From Chelydra serpentina (Eukaryota; Chordata; Testudines; Chelydridae): a DNA stretch of 64,000 nt. The stretch is from the NCBI GenBank assembly GCA_037349315.1, contig JBAIAC010000007.1, positions 2,790,001-2,854,000 of the forward strand, given 5' to 3'. The notes under the pieces are model-generated. The model was not told the origin of the DNA and ran no database searches. It saw nothing but the letters and a program-made list of their open reading frames with translations. Positions 1 to 11,215 of this stretch are shown here, piece after piece; position 1 is the first letter of the stretch; every line of letters starts with the position of its first letter. The position numbers and the translations under genes were made by a program.

Positions 1-561
1 AAGGACTATGGACAGTATCGTCAACTGTTACAAGCTACTGCACAGCTCCTTCCCAGCAGAGTACATTTATTCTTAAGGTAAAAGCATCAGAGAGGGAAAA
101 AAATATTAAAAACCCCCAAATTCCGACACTAAAAGCTCACTAGAGGTCACCCCCAACTTCAGCCTGGTGCTCTGGTAGGTGTCAGTCTCTTCAACCCTTC
201 AGCAAGGGTTGGGGTCCTTCTAGGACCCAAGGTCCTGTCAAGTTTGTTGAATCAAAAGGAAGATCCCGTGTCTGTTCAAGCTCAGCTTTTTATACCACAA
301 GTCCTTCCTTTGTTTCCTAGCCACTGGAAAACTCACTATATGTAAACCACCCGAGGGGTGGGACCTCCTCTCTGGAGTTGTCTACAGTTTCAGTGACTTG
401 CCTTTATCACCACCTCCTTCCCACTGTTGTTAGTTCCTGGAAGAGCTGTGGTAACCCACCCCCCCATTTAGTAGAACACAACCACACATAAACCATTCAT
501 AAATTTAGTACAATGGTCCCTCCCAAAGACACTGCATGGGGTTGCAATATCTGCCACAACA
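1..561 (-). mobile_element. probable LTR of a retroviral-type element, partial, minus strand
   Basis: Read on the minus strand this stretch has the order expected of an LTR. A possible TG start lies near 561. A TATA box (complement of 286-294, ctttttata) follows. A polyadenylation signal AATAAA (complement of 66-71) lies about 215 bases downstream of the TATA box. The window edge cuts the element, so the far end and the target duplication cannot be tested. Unlike the element at 40420, it has no confirmed bounds. An ordinary minus-strand transcription unit with chance signals is the alternative. Confidence 0.35.
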
Positions 562-2006
562 ATTTACACCTGTAGAGGATCCGGCCCTCGACTTTCTCCT
601 CCTTCTAAGGGGGCTTCTGTTTGTTTCATCTCGACCAGGCTTTTGTCTCTGTTTCTCTTGTGCATTCCTTACCCTTAGGATGCACTCTACATTTCTGCAG
701 ATCTCTCCCACTCTGCCATGCTGGCCACACAAGCAACAACTCAGCAGAAAAGCCTCCGTCCTAGCCCCCACAAACTTCCTTTCGTTTAAGTAACAGGTTT
801 TCAATGAGCTGTAAAATTGGATTAGCTGGAATGAAGGACTCCGGTTAGTGGAAGTGTTCGTTGGGGACATGGCTGGGCCTTACTGTACTATGGGAATTTG
901 GGGCAGTTTAAATGAACATCTAGTTAACATTCAGAATCTGGGAGTAAGCAAACTGTTGACATTGGGGACTACTCATCAGGGGTTATGGTACTTGGACAGT
1001 AAAAATCCAAAAGGATCTGTGTGTTGTTGACTCACAGAAAGGAATGAATAAACTAGTTGCCTGACATGTACCACTGGAATTGAGGTAATCTGGGCAGGTG
1101 GGGGAAGGAATAATAGAAAGATTGCAGAGGACTGCTCCTACGACCAACCCTACTGGAGCACTCTAGAAATTACCAGTATGTCCCCTCCATGATCGGTGTC
1201 TTGTGAGATTTTGTGGCTGACGCAGAGGAAGCTTCACACTAGCCATCGTGGTGACACGAAGAAGAAACAGTTTCTTTCTTTAGACAAGACAACTCCCGTT
1301 GCTCTTACTGACACACATGTCTCATGAATAAGCCTTTAGAAACAAGTTCATCAGCAACACTCTGTGCGCCCAGGCTACAAACTATGGGATGGATGGTGTG
1401 CAAATGTCAGGCAGAAATACTGACTCGCCTCACTTTTAGGCATATCTGTGGCCCTTTGATACTGTAAACAACTGACCCAGTCATGGAGGAATAGTGTATC
1501 TGAAACAGTTTATACAAAAGAATTCCATCTGTCAGTCTGTTTACACTTCACATGTGAAAAGGCAAAATCTTTAAAAGGAGAGACCAGGCGAAAAAATCTG
1601 GGATACACTACAAATAATTGTTGAACTGGAACAAGTATCCGTGCAGACTTTTTAAAACCGCAATACAATTTTCCAGTGTTTTTTGGTATAAACTAATTTT
1701 AACCCATTTACTTTAAAAGTTATTCAAAACAACAACAAAATATAATATAGACTAGAATTTAGGGTTTTCTTAAGTGCTTCTTAATATTGAAATTTGACCT
1801 CATGCTTTTCAAAATTATACACTAGATAATGGCATTGCAAAGACTCTGTATGGAAGAAATAAAAATATCACTTGACAATAACCTTGAACATTAGAACCTG
1901 TGTTATCCAAAAAGGAGCTCTGAAAATTGCCATAAAGAGCTTTAACTTCCCGTAGGACAGCCACCAGGGAAAGGCAGAAATTATCTAGTTTGCATGGCTT
2001 CTCCAA
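562..2006. other. unassigned sequence
   Basis: No gene or repeat family is recognised. If 1-561 is an LTR, the first few hundred bases here would be internal retroelement sequence. A minus-strand frame of 121 codons (505-870) is rich in Arg, Lys and Ser near its end, but it carries no domain I can name. A purine-rich run on the minus strand near 575-620 could be a degenerate polypurine tract. Confidence 0.3.
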
Positions 2007-2225
2007 AGAATCACAGAATCATAGAATCTCAGGGTTGGAAGAGACCTCAGGAGGTCATCTAGTCTAACCCCCTGCTCAAAGCAGGACCAACCCCAACTAA
2101 ATCATCCCAGCCAAGGCTTTGTGAAGCTGGGCCTTAAAAACCTCTAAGGATGGAGATTCCACCCCCTCCCTAGGTAACCCATTCCAGTGCTTCACCACCC
2201 TCCTGAAAGAAGTCCTCTTACAATG
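2007..2225 (-). mobile_element. CR1 LINE 3' end, truncated
   Basis: The minus strand shows the CR1 tail: the conserved run around the ggttggaagagacctcagg block, then the short tail repeat of the gattctatgattc type. Only the last ~220 bases of the LINE remain, the usual 5' truncation of CR1. The copy is a fossil with no coding capacity. Confidence 0.92.
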
Positions 2226-2256
2226 TACACCCCACAGCCACTGTAATGGACAGAAC

Positions 2257-2945
2257 AGAGGTTCTCAAACTGTGGTCCGTGGACCACCAGTAGTCCACGA
2301 GCTCCATTCAGGTGGTCCGTGGATAGTTCCCTCTAAGGTGCATGCTGCACGGCCGCACACGAGAGAATGAAGGGCCACCCACCTAATTAGTGGAGCCGTG
2401 CAGGTGTGGCTCCACTTTAGGTGCCTGGACCCAGGAGAAGACGCACATGTAAGGTGAAGTGGTGGCCTTGGGGGGAATAGGGGGTAGGTGGAAGGGGGCA
2501 GTAGGGTCAGAGGAGGGGTGGGGGGAATTTGGGATGTGCAGGGCTGCGGCAGTCAGAGAAAGAGGCGACTTTCCCCAGTTTCAGGGCTGCGGCTGCCAGG
2601 GAGAGACGGCTCTCCTTCCCAGCCTCAGCTCTGTGGCGGGGGAGAGACCCCCACTCCTTCCCAGCCCCAGCTCGGGGGCTGCCGCTGCGGGGGAGCGAGG
2701 GCACGTCCATCGCATTAGAAAGGTAAGCCTACTGATATTAAAATGTGAGTAGTGTGCCTTGATTTGTAGAACAAAAAAAGTTAATTCTTATAAAGTTTTT
2801 GTTTATATAGTGCTTTTATCCAAAGCGCTTTACAATAGTTAGCTAATGGTACAAACAACATTTGGAAAGATCATTAAGTGGTCGGCCGAGACCCTCAGCA
2901 ATTTTCAAGTGGTCCGTGAAAAAAAAAAAGTTCGAGACCCACGGG
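2257..2945. mobile_element. non-autonomous hAT element with GC-rich core
   Basis: Imperfect terminal inverted repeats are visible: ggttctcaaac at the left and its complement-like gttcgagaccc at the right. The flanks carry a near-identical 8-base duplication, gacagaac at 2249-2256 and gatagaac at 2946-2953 (7 of 8). Length and duplication size fit hAT. The core around 2450-2720 is GC-rich and yields several meaningless open frames. A block starting ttccctctaa near 2327 resembles sequence at 30922 and may be a nested insertion. Confidence 0.75.
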
Positions 2946-2953
2946 GATAGAAC

Positions 2954-4203
2954 ATAATTTATGGGGCTGGTGTAGGACTTGCACCCAGAATGTGCATATA
3001 CAACTGCAGCAGACAGATATATTGAGTAACACCAGGCATAGATGCTGTGCCAGTAGAAGGCATAGGGTGGAGCTACAAGGAACCAGGCACAACCGTTGTG
3101 TTCCTGTCTCTGGCCCCAATCCTGCAGCATGATCCATGCAGTCACAGTGTCCATAACTGAGTGTTACTGCCAGTTACGGTATGGTCTACAGTGAGGTTAT
3201 TGCAGGACACTGCACCTGCTTCAGTCAATCTGCTGATGTGCAGCCCCTTCTCACCCCTCCCCCAACACTGGCAGTGGCTCAAAGTCACAAGCTCGGCCAA
3301 AAACCATCAATACATAATAATGAGCTTGATGCTGCAAAGGGTTAAATGCACAAGCCTGTTACATCCAAATACCTTGGTTTTAAATCACACTCCAAACTTG
3401 CATGACAATGAATGTGGTGGTCTTGCCCCAAGGCTGAATTTGTCCCCATTACAAAACCGCCAGAGAGAGTTTTTCCACAGTTGGCACTGAACTGGATTAG
3501 CAGAATTTCATAAGCATCACACTGGATCCAATGAGAACTGGTGAAAATCCCATTGCAGCCTGTTCCCTTACTCCAATTCCTCATGTAGCATTTATCCTGA
3601 ATGCTTTTTTAAACCGCACCCGGCAAATCCATACCGCAGTATATCCTCACCCTCATCGAATGGTGGTTGGAGGTATATTAGGAGCCTTGCTGATGAAGTG
3701 AGATTACTGACATCAGACCTCTTACCCAGACTGATTCTGAGCCATTAACTTGGAATATTGGCTAATAATGCAAATATTTACATAAGGCAACAGCTTGTTT
3801 TAATCACCCAGGTTTAAATCAGGCTTTTAATATCCCCACAGGAATCGGAAGCAGTGCTGGGGGTTTTCTGAGCATACCAAAGCACGGCCCATCTCAAAAA
3901 TTAAGAAACATTCTTCCTACTAGTTTGACCAAACATGTGCTCCTTGTATTCCTTCACCACAAAGCATCCCTTCTTTGTTGACATTGCTCAACACACACAG
4001 TGACCTTAATACCAACCTAAAAGCTTTTATGAAAGTCCACTGGGCCAGATTCTTCCTCCTTGTCACCCACTGAGCAACACCTTACACTGCAAAAAGCCGG
4101 GAAAAGGTCCAACTGAGTGAGTATGGATGGTGAATTGTGGTGGGTAGCCTTTATCTTGTAGAACAGGAAATCCTCTTTGGGATCCAACCAGTTAAGTTAT
4201 GTC
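2954..4203. other. unassigned sequence
   Basis: No gene recognised. The only repeat-like signal is at about 4040-4090, which matches one half of the gccagatt palindromic repeat family described at 14178. Open frames here (up to about 109 codons) have no recognisable domain. Confidence 0.4.
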
Positions 4204-4562
4204 TACTGCTGGTCAAAATTTTCCCTGAGAAAAGTTTTGCCAGCAAATAACTTTCCTTCAGAATGAAAGGTTGTCAACACTTTTTTTTTTTTGCTAAGTT
4301 ATTGAAATTATATATTTTCTGCCAATAATGGCATTGTTGAAATTATAAAAAAATTCCATTTACTGGATATCCATTTACTGGATAACTGGATTTCTTTATT
4401 AAAAAATACTTTCAGAAATTTAACCTTCAAAAATGATTTTGATATAAAAAACACACATGGAGAAAAAATCATGAAAAATGGGGGAAAAGTCCCACCATGT
4501 GAAATGGAAAAAATTTCAAGATTTTTCATAAAAAATAAGTTTTCATTTTTCAGGCAGCTCTA
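4204..4562. mobile_element. AT-rich TIR element (agagctggt family)
   Basis: The ends are related inverted repeats, left gctggtcaaaatttt and right caggcagctcta. The body is almost entirely A/T runs such as aaaaatttcaag. At least eight similar elements occur in the window, with most ends readable as agagctggt / accagctct. No target duplication is clear at this copy. It has no coding capacity. Confidence 0.55.
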
Positions 4563-5430
4563 TTACTACCCATTAATAGCTATTCTGGATTAACATTGTA
4601 GTATATTACTGTTAGGAGCAAGAGCATAGATTAGATCTTTGAAAATAAAACAACAAATCTCAAAAAGATGCACACAATTTAATTCCTTCTTCTGCTTTGG
4701 GATATACGGTCACAAACTCATGCAGGAGGTCATCCTTGGTAGGATCATAGTAGCTGGAGAGGGCAAAGCCCTATTAGACCAATTCCCCTGGGAGGCCAAC
4801 ATGTAGATCTCCATTAGATAACTTAGCAGTAGGGCTGGTAAGCGATTAAAAAAATTAATCATGATTAACCACAAGATTAATCGCACTGTTAAACAATAAC
4901 AGAATACCATTTATTTAAATATTTTGGGTGTTTTCTACATTTTCAAATATATTGATTTCAATTACAACACAGAATTCAAAGTGTACAGTGCTCACTTTAT
5001 ATTTATTTTTGATTACAAACATTTGTGCTGTAAAAAACAAAAGAAAGTATTTTTCAATTCACCTCATACAAGCACTGTAGTGCAATCTCATTATCATGAA
5101 AGTTGAACTTACAAATGTAGAATTATGTACAAAATGTAACTGCATTCAAAAATAAAACCATGTAAAACTTTAGAGCCTACAAGTCCACTCAGTCCTACTT
5201 CTTGTTCAGCTAATCGCTAAAACAAACAAGTTTGTTTACATTTGCAGAAGATAATGGTGCCCGCTTCTTGTTTACAATGTCACCTGAAAGTGAGAACAGA
5301 CATTTGCATGGCACTGTTGTAGCCGGCGTTGCAAAATATTTAAGTGCCAGATACACTAAAGATTAATATGTCCCTTCATCTTCAAGCACCATTCCAGAGG
5401 ACATGCGTCCATGCTGATGACAGGTTCTGC

Positions 5431-5763
5431 TCAATAACGATGCAGAGCAGAGCATAACGACGCATGTTCACTTTCATCATCTGAGTCAGATGCCACCAGG
5501 AGAAGGTTGATTTTTTTTTTTTTTGGTGGTGGTGGTTCGGGTTCTGTAGTTTCCACATTGGAGTGTTGCTCCTTTAAAACTTCTGAAAGCATGTTCCACA
5601 CCTCGTCCCGCTCAGATTTTGGAAGGCACTTCAGATTCTTAATCCTTGGGTCAAGCGCTGTAGCTAGCTTTAGAAATCTCACATTGGTACCTTCTTTGCG
5701 TTTTGTCACATCTGCAGTGAACATGTTCTTAAAATGAACAACACGTGCTGGGTCATCATCCAA
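5431..5763 (-). pseudogene. fragment of ZBED-like hAT transposase
   Basis: This 110-codon open frame contains the block ATALDPRIKNLKCLPKSER, typical of the C-terminal part of hAT transposases and of the domesticated ZBED proteins. It sits just ahead of a proline/lysine linker (EPPPPKKKK) and an acidic SDSDDE stretch. The catalytic DDE residues and the BED finger are not in this piece. Intact hAT transposases are about 600 or more residues, so this is a small remnant. It lies in the loop between the two inverted arms of the surrounding element. No function is expected. Confidence 0.8.
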
Positions 5764-6080
5764 GACTGCTCTAATATGAAATACATGGCAGAATGCGGGT
5801 AAATCAGAGCAGGAGACATACTATCCGGAGGAGTTCAGTCAAAATTTAGTTACTGCATTATTTTTTAACGAGCATCATCATCATGGAAGCATGTCCTCTG
5901 GAATGGTAGCCGAAGCAGGAAGGAGCATATGAATGTTTAGCATATCTTGCACGTAAATACCTTGCAATGCCGGCTACAAAGCTGCCATATGAATGGCTGT
6001 TATTACTTTCAGGTGACATTGTAAACAAGAAGCGGGCAGCATTATGTCCTGCAAATGTAAACAAACTTGTTTGTCTTAGC

Positions 6081-6424
6081 ACAGGGGTTCTCAAACGTCA
6101 TTGCTCCGCGAGCCCCTTCTGACAACAAAAATTGCTACAGGACCCCAGGAGGGGGGACCGAAGCCTGAGCCACCCAAGCCCCTCCATTCCGGGGGTGGGG
6201 AGAAGCCAAAGCCCCACCTCCCCGGGCTGGGGGACCAAAGCCGAAGCCAAAGGACTTCAGCCCCAGGCAGGGGGCCTGTAACCTGAGCCCCGCCACCGAG
6301 GACTGAAGCCCTCGGGTTTGGGCTTTGGGCCCCGATCCCAGCAAGTCTAAACCAGCCCTGGCGACCCCATTACAACAAGGCCGCGTCCCACTTTGGGGTT
6401 CCAACCCACAGTTTGAGAACTGCT
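6081..6424. mobile_element. non-autonomous hAT insertion nested in the 4830-7151 element
   Basis: Terminal inverted repeats ggttctcaaac and gtttgagaac are visible. The flanking duplication gtcttagc is perfect (6073-6080 and 6425-6432). The 344-base body is GC-rich, with short gaagcc-type repetitions. Removing it restores the arm of the host element, so it is younger than that element. Confidence 0.9.
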
Positions 6425-6508
6425 GTCTTAGCGCTTGGCTGAACAAGAAGTAGGACTGAGTGGACTTGTAGGCTCTAAAGTTTCACATTGTTTTGGTTTT
6501 GAGTGAAG

Positions 6509-6775
6509 TAGGGTGACCAGATGTCCCGATAAAATCAGGACTGTCCCGATATTTAGTTGTTTCTCCCGCGTCCCGACTGATGTAGGGTCGGGATGCCATT
6601 TGTCCCGATATCGTGGCTTCGACAGCTCCGGACGGCTTTTTTTTTTTTTGCTTCGGCAGCTCCAGACGGCTTTTTTTTGTTTTTCGGCAGCTTGAGGCAG
6701 CAAAAAAGCTAGAGCTGGTCCTGACCCCGTGCCCCATGTGTCCTGATATTTTGTTCTTTTCATCTGGTCTCCCTA
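6509..6775. mobile_element. non-autonomous hAT insertion (tagggtgaccag family) with internal short repeats
   Basis: It starts tagggtgaccagatgtccc and ends catctggtctcccta. The imperfect 8-base duplication is gagtgaag / gaatgcag (6 of 8). The middle has about two and a half copies of a ~45-base direct repeat (cttcggcagctcc plus gacggc plus a T run) that the two 123-124-base relatives at 12774 and 56836 lack. It is nested in the right arm of the 4830-7151 element. Confidence 0.85.
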
Positions 6776-7159
6776 GAATGCAGTTATGTAACACACAAAA
6801 ATCTACACTTGTAAGTTGCACTTTCACAATAAAGAGATTGCACTATGGTACTTGTATGAGGGGAATTGAAAAATACTATTTCTTTTGTTTATCATTTTTA
6901 CAGTGCAATTATTTGTAATAAAAATAACAATATAAAGTGAGCACTCGTGCACTTTGTATTCTGTGTTGTAATTTAAATCAATGTATTTGAAAATGAAGAC
7001 AAATATTCAAAAATAGTTAATACATCTCAATCGATATTCTCTTGTTTAACAGTGTGATTAAAACTGCGATTAATCGCGATTCCTTTTTTAAATTGCGATT
7101 AATTTTTTTGAGTTAATCGCGGGAGTTAATTGCGAGTAGTCGACAGCCCTACTTAGCAG

Positions 7160-7427
7160 ACATTAAACTGAGGCTAGACTCCATTTAGAAAAGGTTGGCT
7201 GGCATAGCTGTACCAGCAAACCCTCAGAGTATAGACACAGTTTACCCCAGCAAAACAGGTTCTTTGACCAAAACAGCTTACATCAGTGCCTCAAATGAAA
7301 TATGCTATACCAGCAAAAGCATGGTTTTGCTGATATAACTGCCTACACTACGCCTTACTGCTAGCAAAAGAAATCACATCCATAAGTGATATTACTCTAC
7401 CGGCAAAATTTTCAAGCCTAGACTTGG
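7160..7427. mobile_element. TIR-type repeat rich in ccagcaaaa motifs
   Basis: The ends are related inverted repeats (ggctagact at the left, agcctagact at the right). The interior repeats ccagcaaaa and gctggcatag. The same family occurs at 37116-37730, where a CR1 splits it. The class is not certain. No coding sequence is present. Confidence 0.5.
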
Positions 7428-8745
7428 CTTCATGCAGCACTGGATTTGTAGGTGTGGACACTGAATACATTGTACTGCTCAAAATCACGTGTCTCTCCAG
7501 TTATTTTAGTGTAACGGCCTCTAGATGCTACTGTAGTAACAACACCACTCTAGAAATTCTCTATTTAAAACTCATGTATTTCTGTTCTAAAAGATTGTTT
7601 TTGTCCTTTTTTTTTGCATGAAATGGGAATTTTACAAGCCAGCCAGACCTTGGTTGGGGAGAATGACTGGGACTTGGGGTTATGTATCTCTGCTTAGAAA
7701 TGGAGAGAGGATGTATTCCTCTTTTTTATTTTGTTTGGTTTTTGAGCAGATGACTCCTGAATTCTCTCCCTCCTGCTCTCCGCTTCCCCTCTTGTTTGGG
7801 ACCCCTGTGTTTAATTATCCAGTCTAGGATTCTTGTTCGCTTCTATTACATTGTTGGGAGCCTTGATTTATGACTCGCTTATTTATTTTACTTTTGTAGT
7901 TTTGCTACTTTTTAGCGCTATCAATCTTGGCTCTGGGTTTTGTCTTGTGGGGCATGGGAGGGGCCAGTAGGCTGTATCCCACACACATGGAGTAACCCAG
8001 GCATTCTTACGGGGGGAAGGGTTTCTCCTGGTCTTAATCACTCAGGGGCAAATCATCTCCCCAGAGCCTGGAGAGAGTCCCTGGGCTGGGCACAGAAGCA
8101 GGCCAGCATCCTCCCAAGCCACAGAGCATCAGGTCCGCAGTAACATCCCCCACACTTGCAAATGCCCCTTACATAGGTGGTAATGGCTAGTGGATCCATT
8201 GGCCCCTGCCTCTGTCCCCATTATTACCCTCAGATAGCCCTCACCGAGCCAGGGATCCTTCAGTCCTGTACTTACCTTCACTGGCCCCTCTGCCAGTGCC
8301 CTCCAGGCGCATACCAGTAGGCAGGATTTGCCAATTATTACTGTTAAACGACACTTCTCCTATGTGTTCTTCTATTTTACAATGGAGACACGTTGTAGAG
8401 TCTAATGCCCAGGGGATTTGTGTAGGTGGCTCTTATTAATGGTCTTCAGGAGCTACGCCCATCAACTCTAAACTTGAGATACGTGGGCTTCTTCTTGCTA
8501 TCCCTCCAAGAATAGCTGGTCCAGCTTTTCCTTCCTCTTCATTCCTCTGCCACTCAGGAGCCTCACCAGGAAACTCCCTCCATGCCATCTTCATGGCTCT
8601 TCTACTCAGGTCAGCCCTCTTGGGCCATTTTGTCACACCTCTTTCAGCAACTAATCCTCTTGGGTATATTTCCCTGTTTGTCCCATCGATGGCTGGCTTC
8701 CCTGGGCACCAACTTCAGTTTGATTTCATCTTTGTGTCTCTATCA
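7428..8745. other. unassigned sequence
   Basis: No gene or named repeat recognised over 1.3 kb. Several frames of 60-70 codons overlap on both strands without domains. Confidence 0.4.
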
Positions 8746-8804
8746 TCCTCATATAGCATGATGGTCATGATGGTCCCTTCTGGCCTTTAAGTCTATGAGT
8801 CTAT
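8746..8804 (+). mobile_element. CR1-type 3' tail fragment
   Basis: About 60 bases match the end of a CR1-related LINE (tggtcccttctggccttta, then two copies of a gtctatg unit). Only the tail is present. Confidence 0.6.
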
Positions 8805-9105
8805 GGGCTTGTCTTCACTACCCGCCGGATCGGCGGGTAGCAATCGATCTATCGGGGATCGATTTTTCACGTCTCGTTTAGACGCGATTAATCGATCCCC
8901 GAAAGCGCTCCCTGTCAGCTCCGGAAATCCACCTCATCGAAAGGTGGAAGCGGAGTCGACGGGGGAGCGGCAGCGATCGACTCGCCGCCGTCCTCACGGC
9001 CAGGTAAGTCGATTACGATACGCCGACTTCAGCTACGTTATTCACGTAGCTGAAGCTGCGTATCGTAGATCGACCCCCCCCCCCCAGTGTAGCCCTGGGC
9101 TATGA
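8805..9105. mobile_element. hairpin-rich GC-rich MITE-like element
   Basis: This ~300-base block is rich in CpG and in nested inverted repeats. One hairpin spans 8818-8840 (ctacccgcc / ggcgggtag). A longer one spans 9014-9067, with arms of about 24 bases and a 5-base loop (tacgatacg ... cgtatcgta). Another pairs atcggggatcgat with atcgatccccga. The outer ends are loosely inverted (gggcttgtcttcact and agtgtagccct). A run of C lies at 9075-9086. It looks like a miniature DNA transposon, superfamily undetermined. Confidence 0.65.
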
Positions 9106-9114
9106 GCAGATCAG

Positions 9115-9770
9115 ACAGTGGATAATCATAGAAATGTAGGGCTGGACGTGACCTTGAGAGGTTACCTAGTCCAGTGGGCCTCAACCTTTCCAGACTACTG
9201 TACCCCTTTCAGGATTTGTTTTGCATACCCCCTAGTTTCACCTCACTTAAAAACTACTTGCTTACAAAATCAGACATAAAGATACAGAAGTGTCACAGCA
9301 CACTGTTACTGAAAAATTCCTTACTTTCTCATTTTTACCATACAATTATAAAATAAATCAATCGGAATATAAACATTGAACTTACATATAAATATTGTAC
9401 TTACATAGAACAGTATAAACAAGTCATTGTCTGTATGAAATTTTAGTTTGTACCGACTTTGCTAGTGCTTTTCATGTAGCTTGTTGTAAAACAAGGCAAA
9501 TATCTAGATGAGTTGATGTACCCTCTGGAAGACCTCTGCGTACCCCCAGGGGTACACGTACCACCTGGCTGAGAACCACTGACCTAGTTCATCCTCACAA
9601 TGCTGAGGCTGAGTTAAATATACCTAGACTATCCCGACAGGTGTTTGTCTCACCTGTTCTTAAAAGCCTCCAGTGACAGGGATTTCACAACCTCCTTAGG
9701 TAACCGGCGCCAGTGTTTCACTATCCCGATAGAAAGATTTCCCTAATACCTAACCTGAGTAATGTCTCCT
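9115..9770 (-). mobile_element. CR1 LINE 3' fragment split by a hAT insertion
   Basis: The minus-strand CR1 sequence runs through 9120-9171 and resumes at 9582-9768, with the hAT element 9172-9581 in between. The right part holds the usual cagtgacagggatttcacaa and taaccggcgccagtg-like blocks of CR1. It is decayed and non-coding. Confidence 0.82.
9172..9581. mobile_element. non-autonomous hAT element inserted in CR1
   Basis: Terminal inverted repeats cagtgggcctcaacc and ggctgagaaccactg are present. The flanking duplication is acctagtc / acctagtt (7 of 8). The AT-rich body carries taccccc blocks near both ends. It interrupts a CR1 fragment, so it is younger than that fragment. Confidence 0.88.
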
Positions 9771-10216
9771 TCCATCCAGCAGGTGGAGACAGGAAAACAC
9801 AGAACTGTGGGCAATGCCACTAACCACATATAAAGGCCTCCAGTTGTGCTTATCTCCAGCAGGTAGGAGGGGATGCAGCTGGCTGGTTTGAGGTACAGAG
9901 CACTGCATTCCAGATAGGTGCTTTAAATGTATGCATACACTCCTCATCCATTGATGGAAGAAGGAATGTTTCCCTCGGTCAGACTTGTATGGACCTGGGA
10001 GTTTTTGCACCTTCCTCTGTAGCATGGAGTGAGGTTCACCTGCTGGGGCAAATCTCACCTAATCAATTCCCTGCCCTTGCAGGGGTCTCAGGCGTTGGTG
10101 GCACCTTGGTCCCTCATGTTCTCTGTCTGTGGCACACAACAAGTTAGTCTCCCAAGGACTGAAATGGATTGGTCTAACTGAAGTCTTTGGGCTTAACACG
10201 GGGGTATCTGCATGCA
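9771..10216. other. unassigned sequence
   Basis: No gene or repeat recognised. Confidence 0.4.
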
Positions 10217-10300
10217 ATTTAATGGCCAGTAATATACAAAAGATCAGACTAAATGATCTAATGGTGCCTTCTGGCCTTAAACTCGATGGCACTATAAAAT
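10217..10300 (+). mobile_element. CR1-type 3' tail fragment
   Basis: It carries the LINE tail gatcagactaaatgatct followed by gtgccttctggccttaaac, as at 8746. No coding sequence is present. Confidence 0.55.
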
Positions 10301-11094
10301 AGGTCTCTATAGAGGAGCATGAATCAGCAATAGTAGAACTCATCTGTAGGGACTTCATTGTATTTTGTTTGCCACAAAGTAGCAATCAACACAGCATGCA
10401 GAGAGGGATAAATGCTGCACTGATTGATACACCTAGGCAAGTAGGACGTGTAGAATTTGACCCATACTATTTTTCTTTGTTACCTTCCCCACCTGTGACT
10501 GATTAACAGCTGTTGAAAAATCATCCAGAAAGAGACAATAGCAACGGACAGACTTTGGTATTTTAATAGCCCCCTCCAAATCATCACAAGTAAGTAGGGG
10601 ACAAAAGGATGGGAAGGGGGGCCATGGAAGACTCTTGGCTTGCACATGATGCGATCCCACACGCTAAAATATTACCATAGCGAATCAGCTGATGCAACAG
10701 GCCTGCTAGGAGTGCAGCCGATAAGAGGAGTAATTTTTCCTTGTGAATTAAAAATCTACAGCTTGAAGTGGCCTTGGCAGAAAGCCATCAGACCAGGGCT
10801 GAGAGAGGGGGGAAAACAGGGAATTTATAACATGCCTTGGGATAGCTGGATAGCTGCACAGCTAAGGTTTCTCACCAGTCGGGCCATGGCTGCTTGCAGA
10901 TGCAAGGGGCTTTTCAGGATGCCAGCAGCTGTTGGTGTCACCTTAACAAGAAGACGCCTCACCGTGTGGGGCAACATGGTCAGTTACGATTCTCTGTGGT
11001 TACCATGGCATCAATTAGTAGCAATGCATTCCCTTGGCATGTCCACACAAGACCGCACGGGTTCTTTGACCAGGTAATAACCAGTGCTACTTTG
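10301..11094. other. unassigned sequence
   Basis: No gene recognised. The plus-strand frame at 10640-11077 (145 codons) has no domain or obvious codon bias and is probably chance. Confidence 0.4.
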
Positions 11095-11215
11095 TGTTTG
11101 TTATAGGGCTTTTTATTCAAAGGCCTCACAATACTGTACATAGGTGGGTAAGTATTGTCATCCCAGCCCTATGGATGGGGAAACCAAGGTACACTGAGGC
11201 CACGCCCCTCCTTCC
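11095..11215 (-). mobile_element. MIR / CORE-SINE fragment
   Basis: The minus-strand MIR end is recognisable by gtattgtcatcccag and gatggggaaaccaaggtac, corresponding to the region before the MIR tail. It is old and degenerate. Confidence 0.55.

Larger units (their letters stand above)
4830..7151. mobile_element. hAT element with ~0.6 kb inverted arms, interrupted twice
   Basis: The element starts tagggctgg and ends acagcccta. It is flanked by a perfect 8-base duplication cttagcag at 4822-4829 and 7152-7159. The left arm (4830-5420) is repeated in reverse at 5866-7151 once two nested insertions (6081-6424 and 6509-6775) are set aside. Both arms contain the ttaatcgc-rich end, the cttcttgttcagc block and the gtttacatttgcag block. 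The centre (about 5421-5865) holds a piece of transposase on the minus strand. It looks like a deletion or foldback derivative of a larger autonomous hAT. Confidence 0.88.

Noticed and set aside
5858..6094. Separate 78-codon minus-strand gene
   Set aside because: It lies in the right inverted arm of the 4830-7151 hAT element, is not recognisable as a protein, and runs into the nested insertion at 6081.
10640..11077. 145-codon plus-strand open frame
   Set aside because: No recognisable domain, overlaps another frame, and no splice or repeat support.
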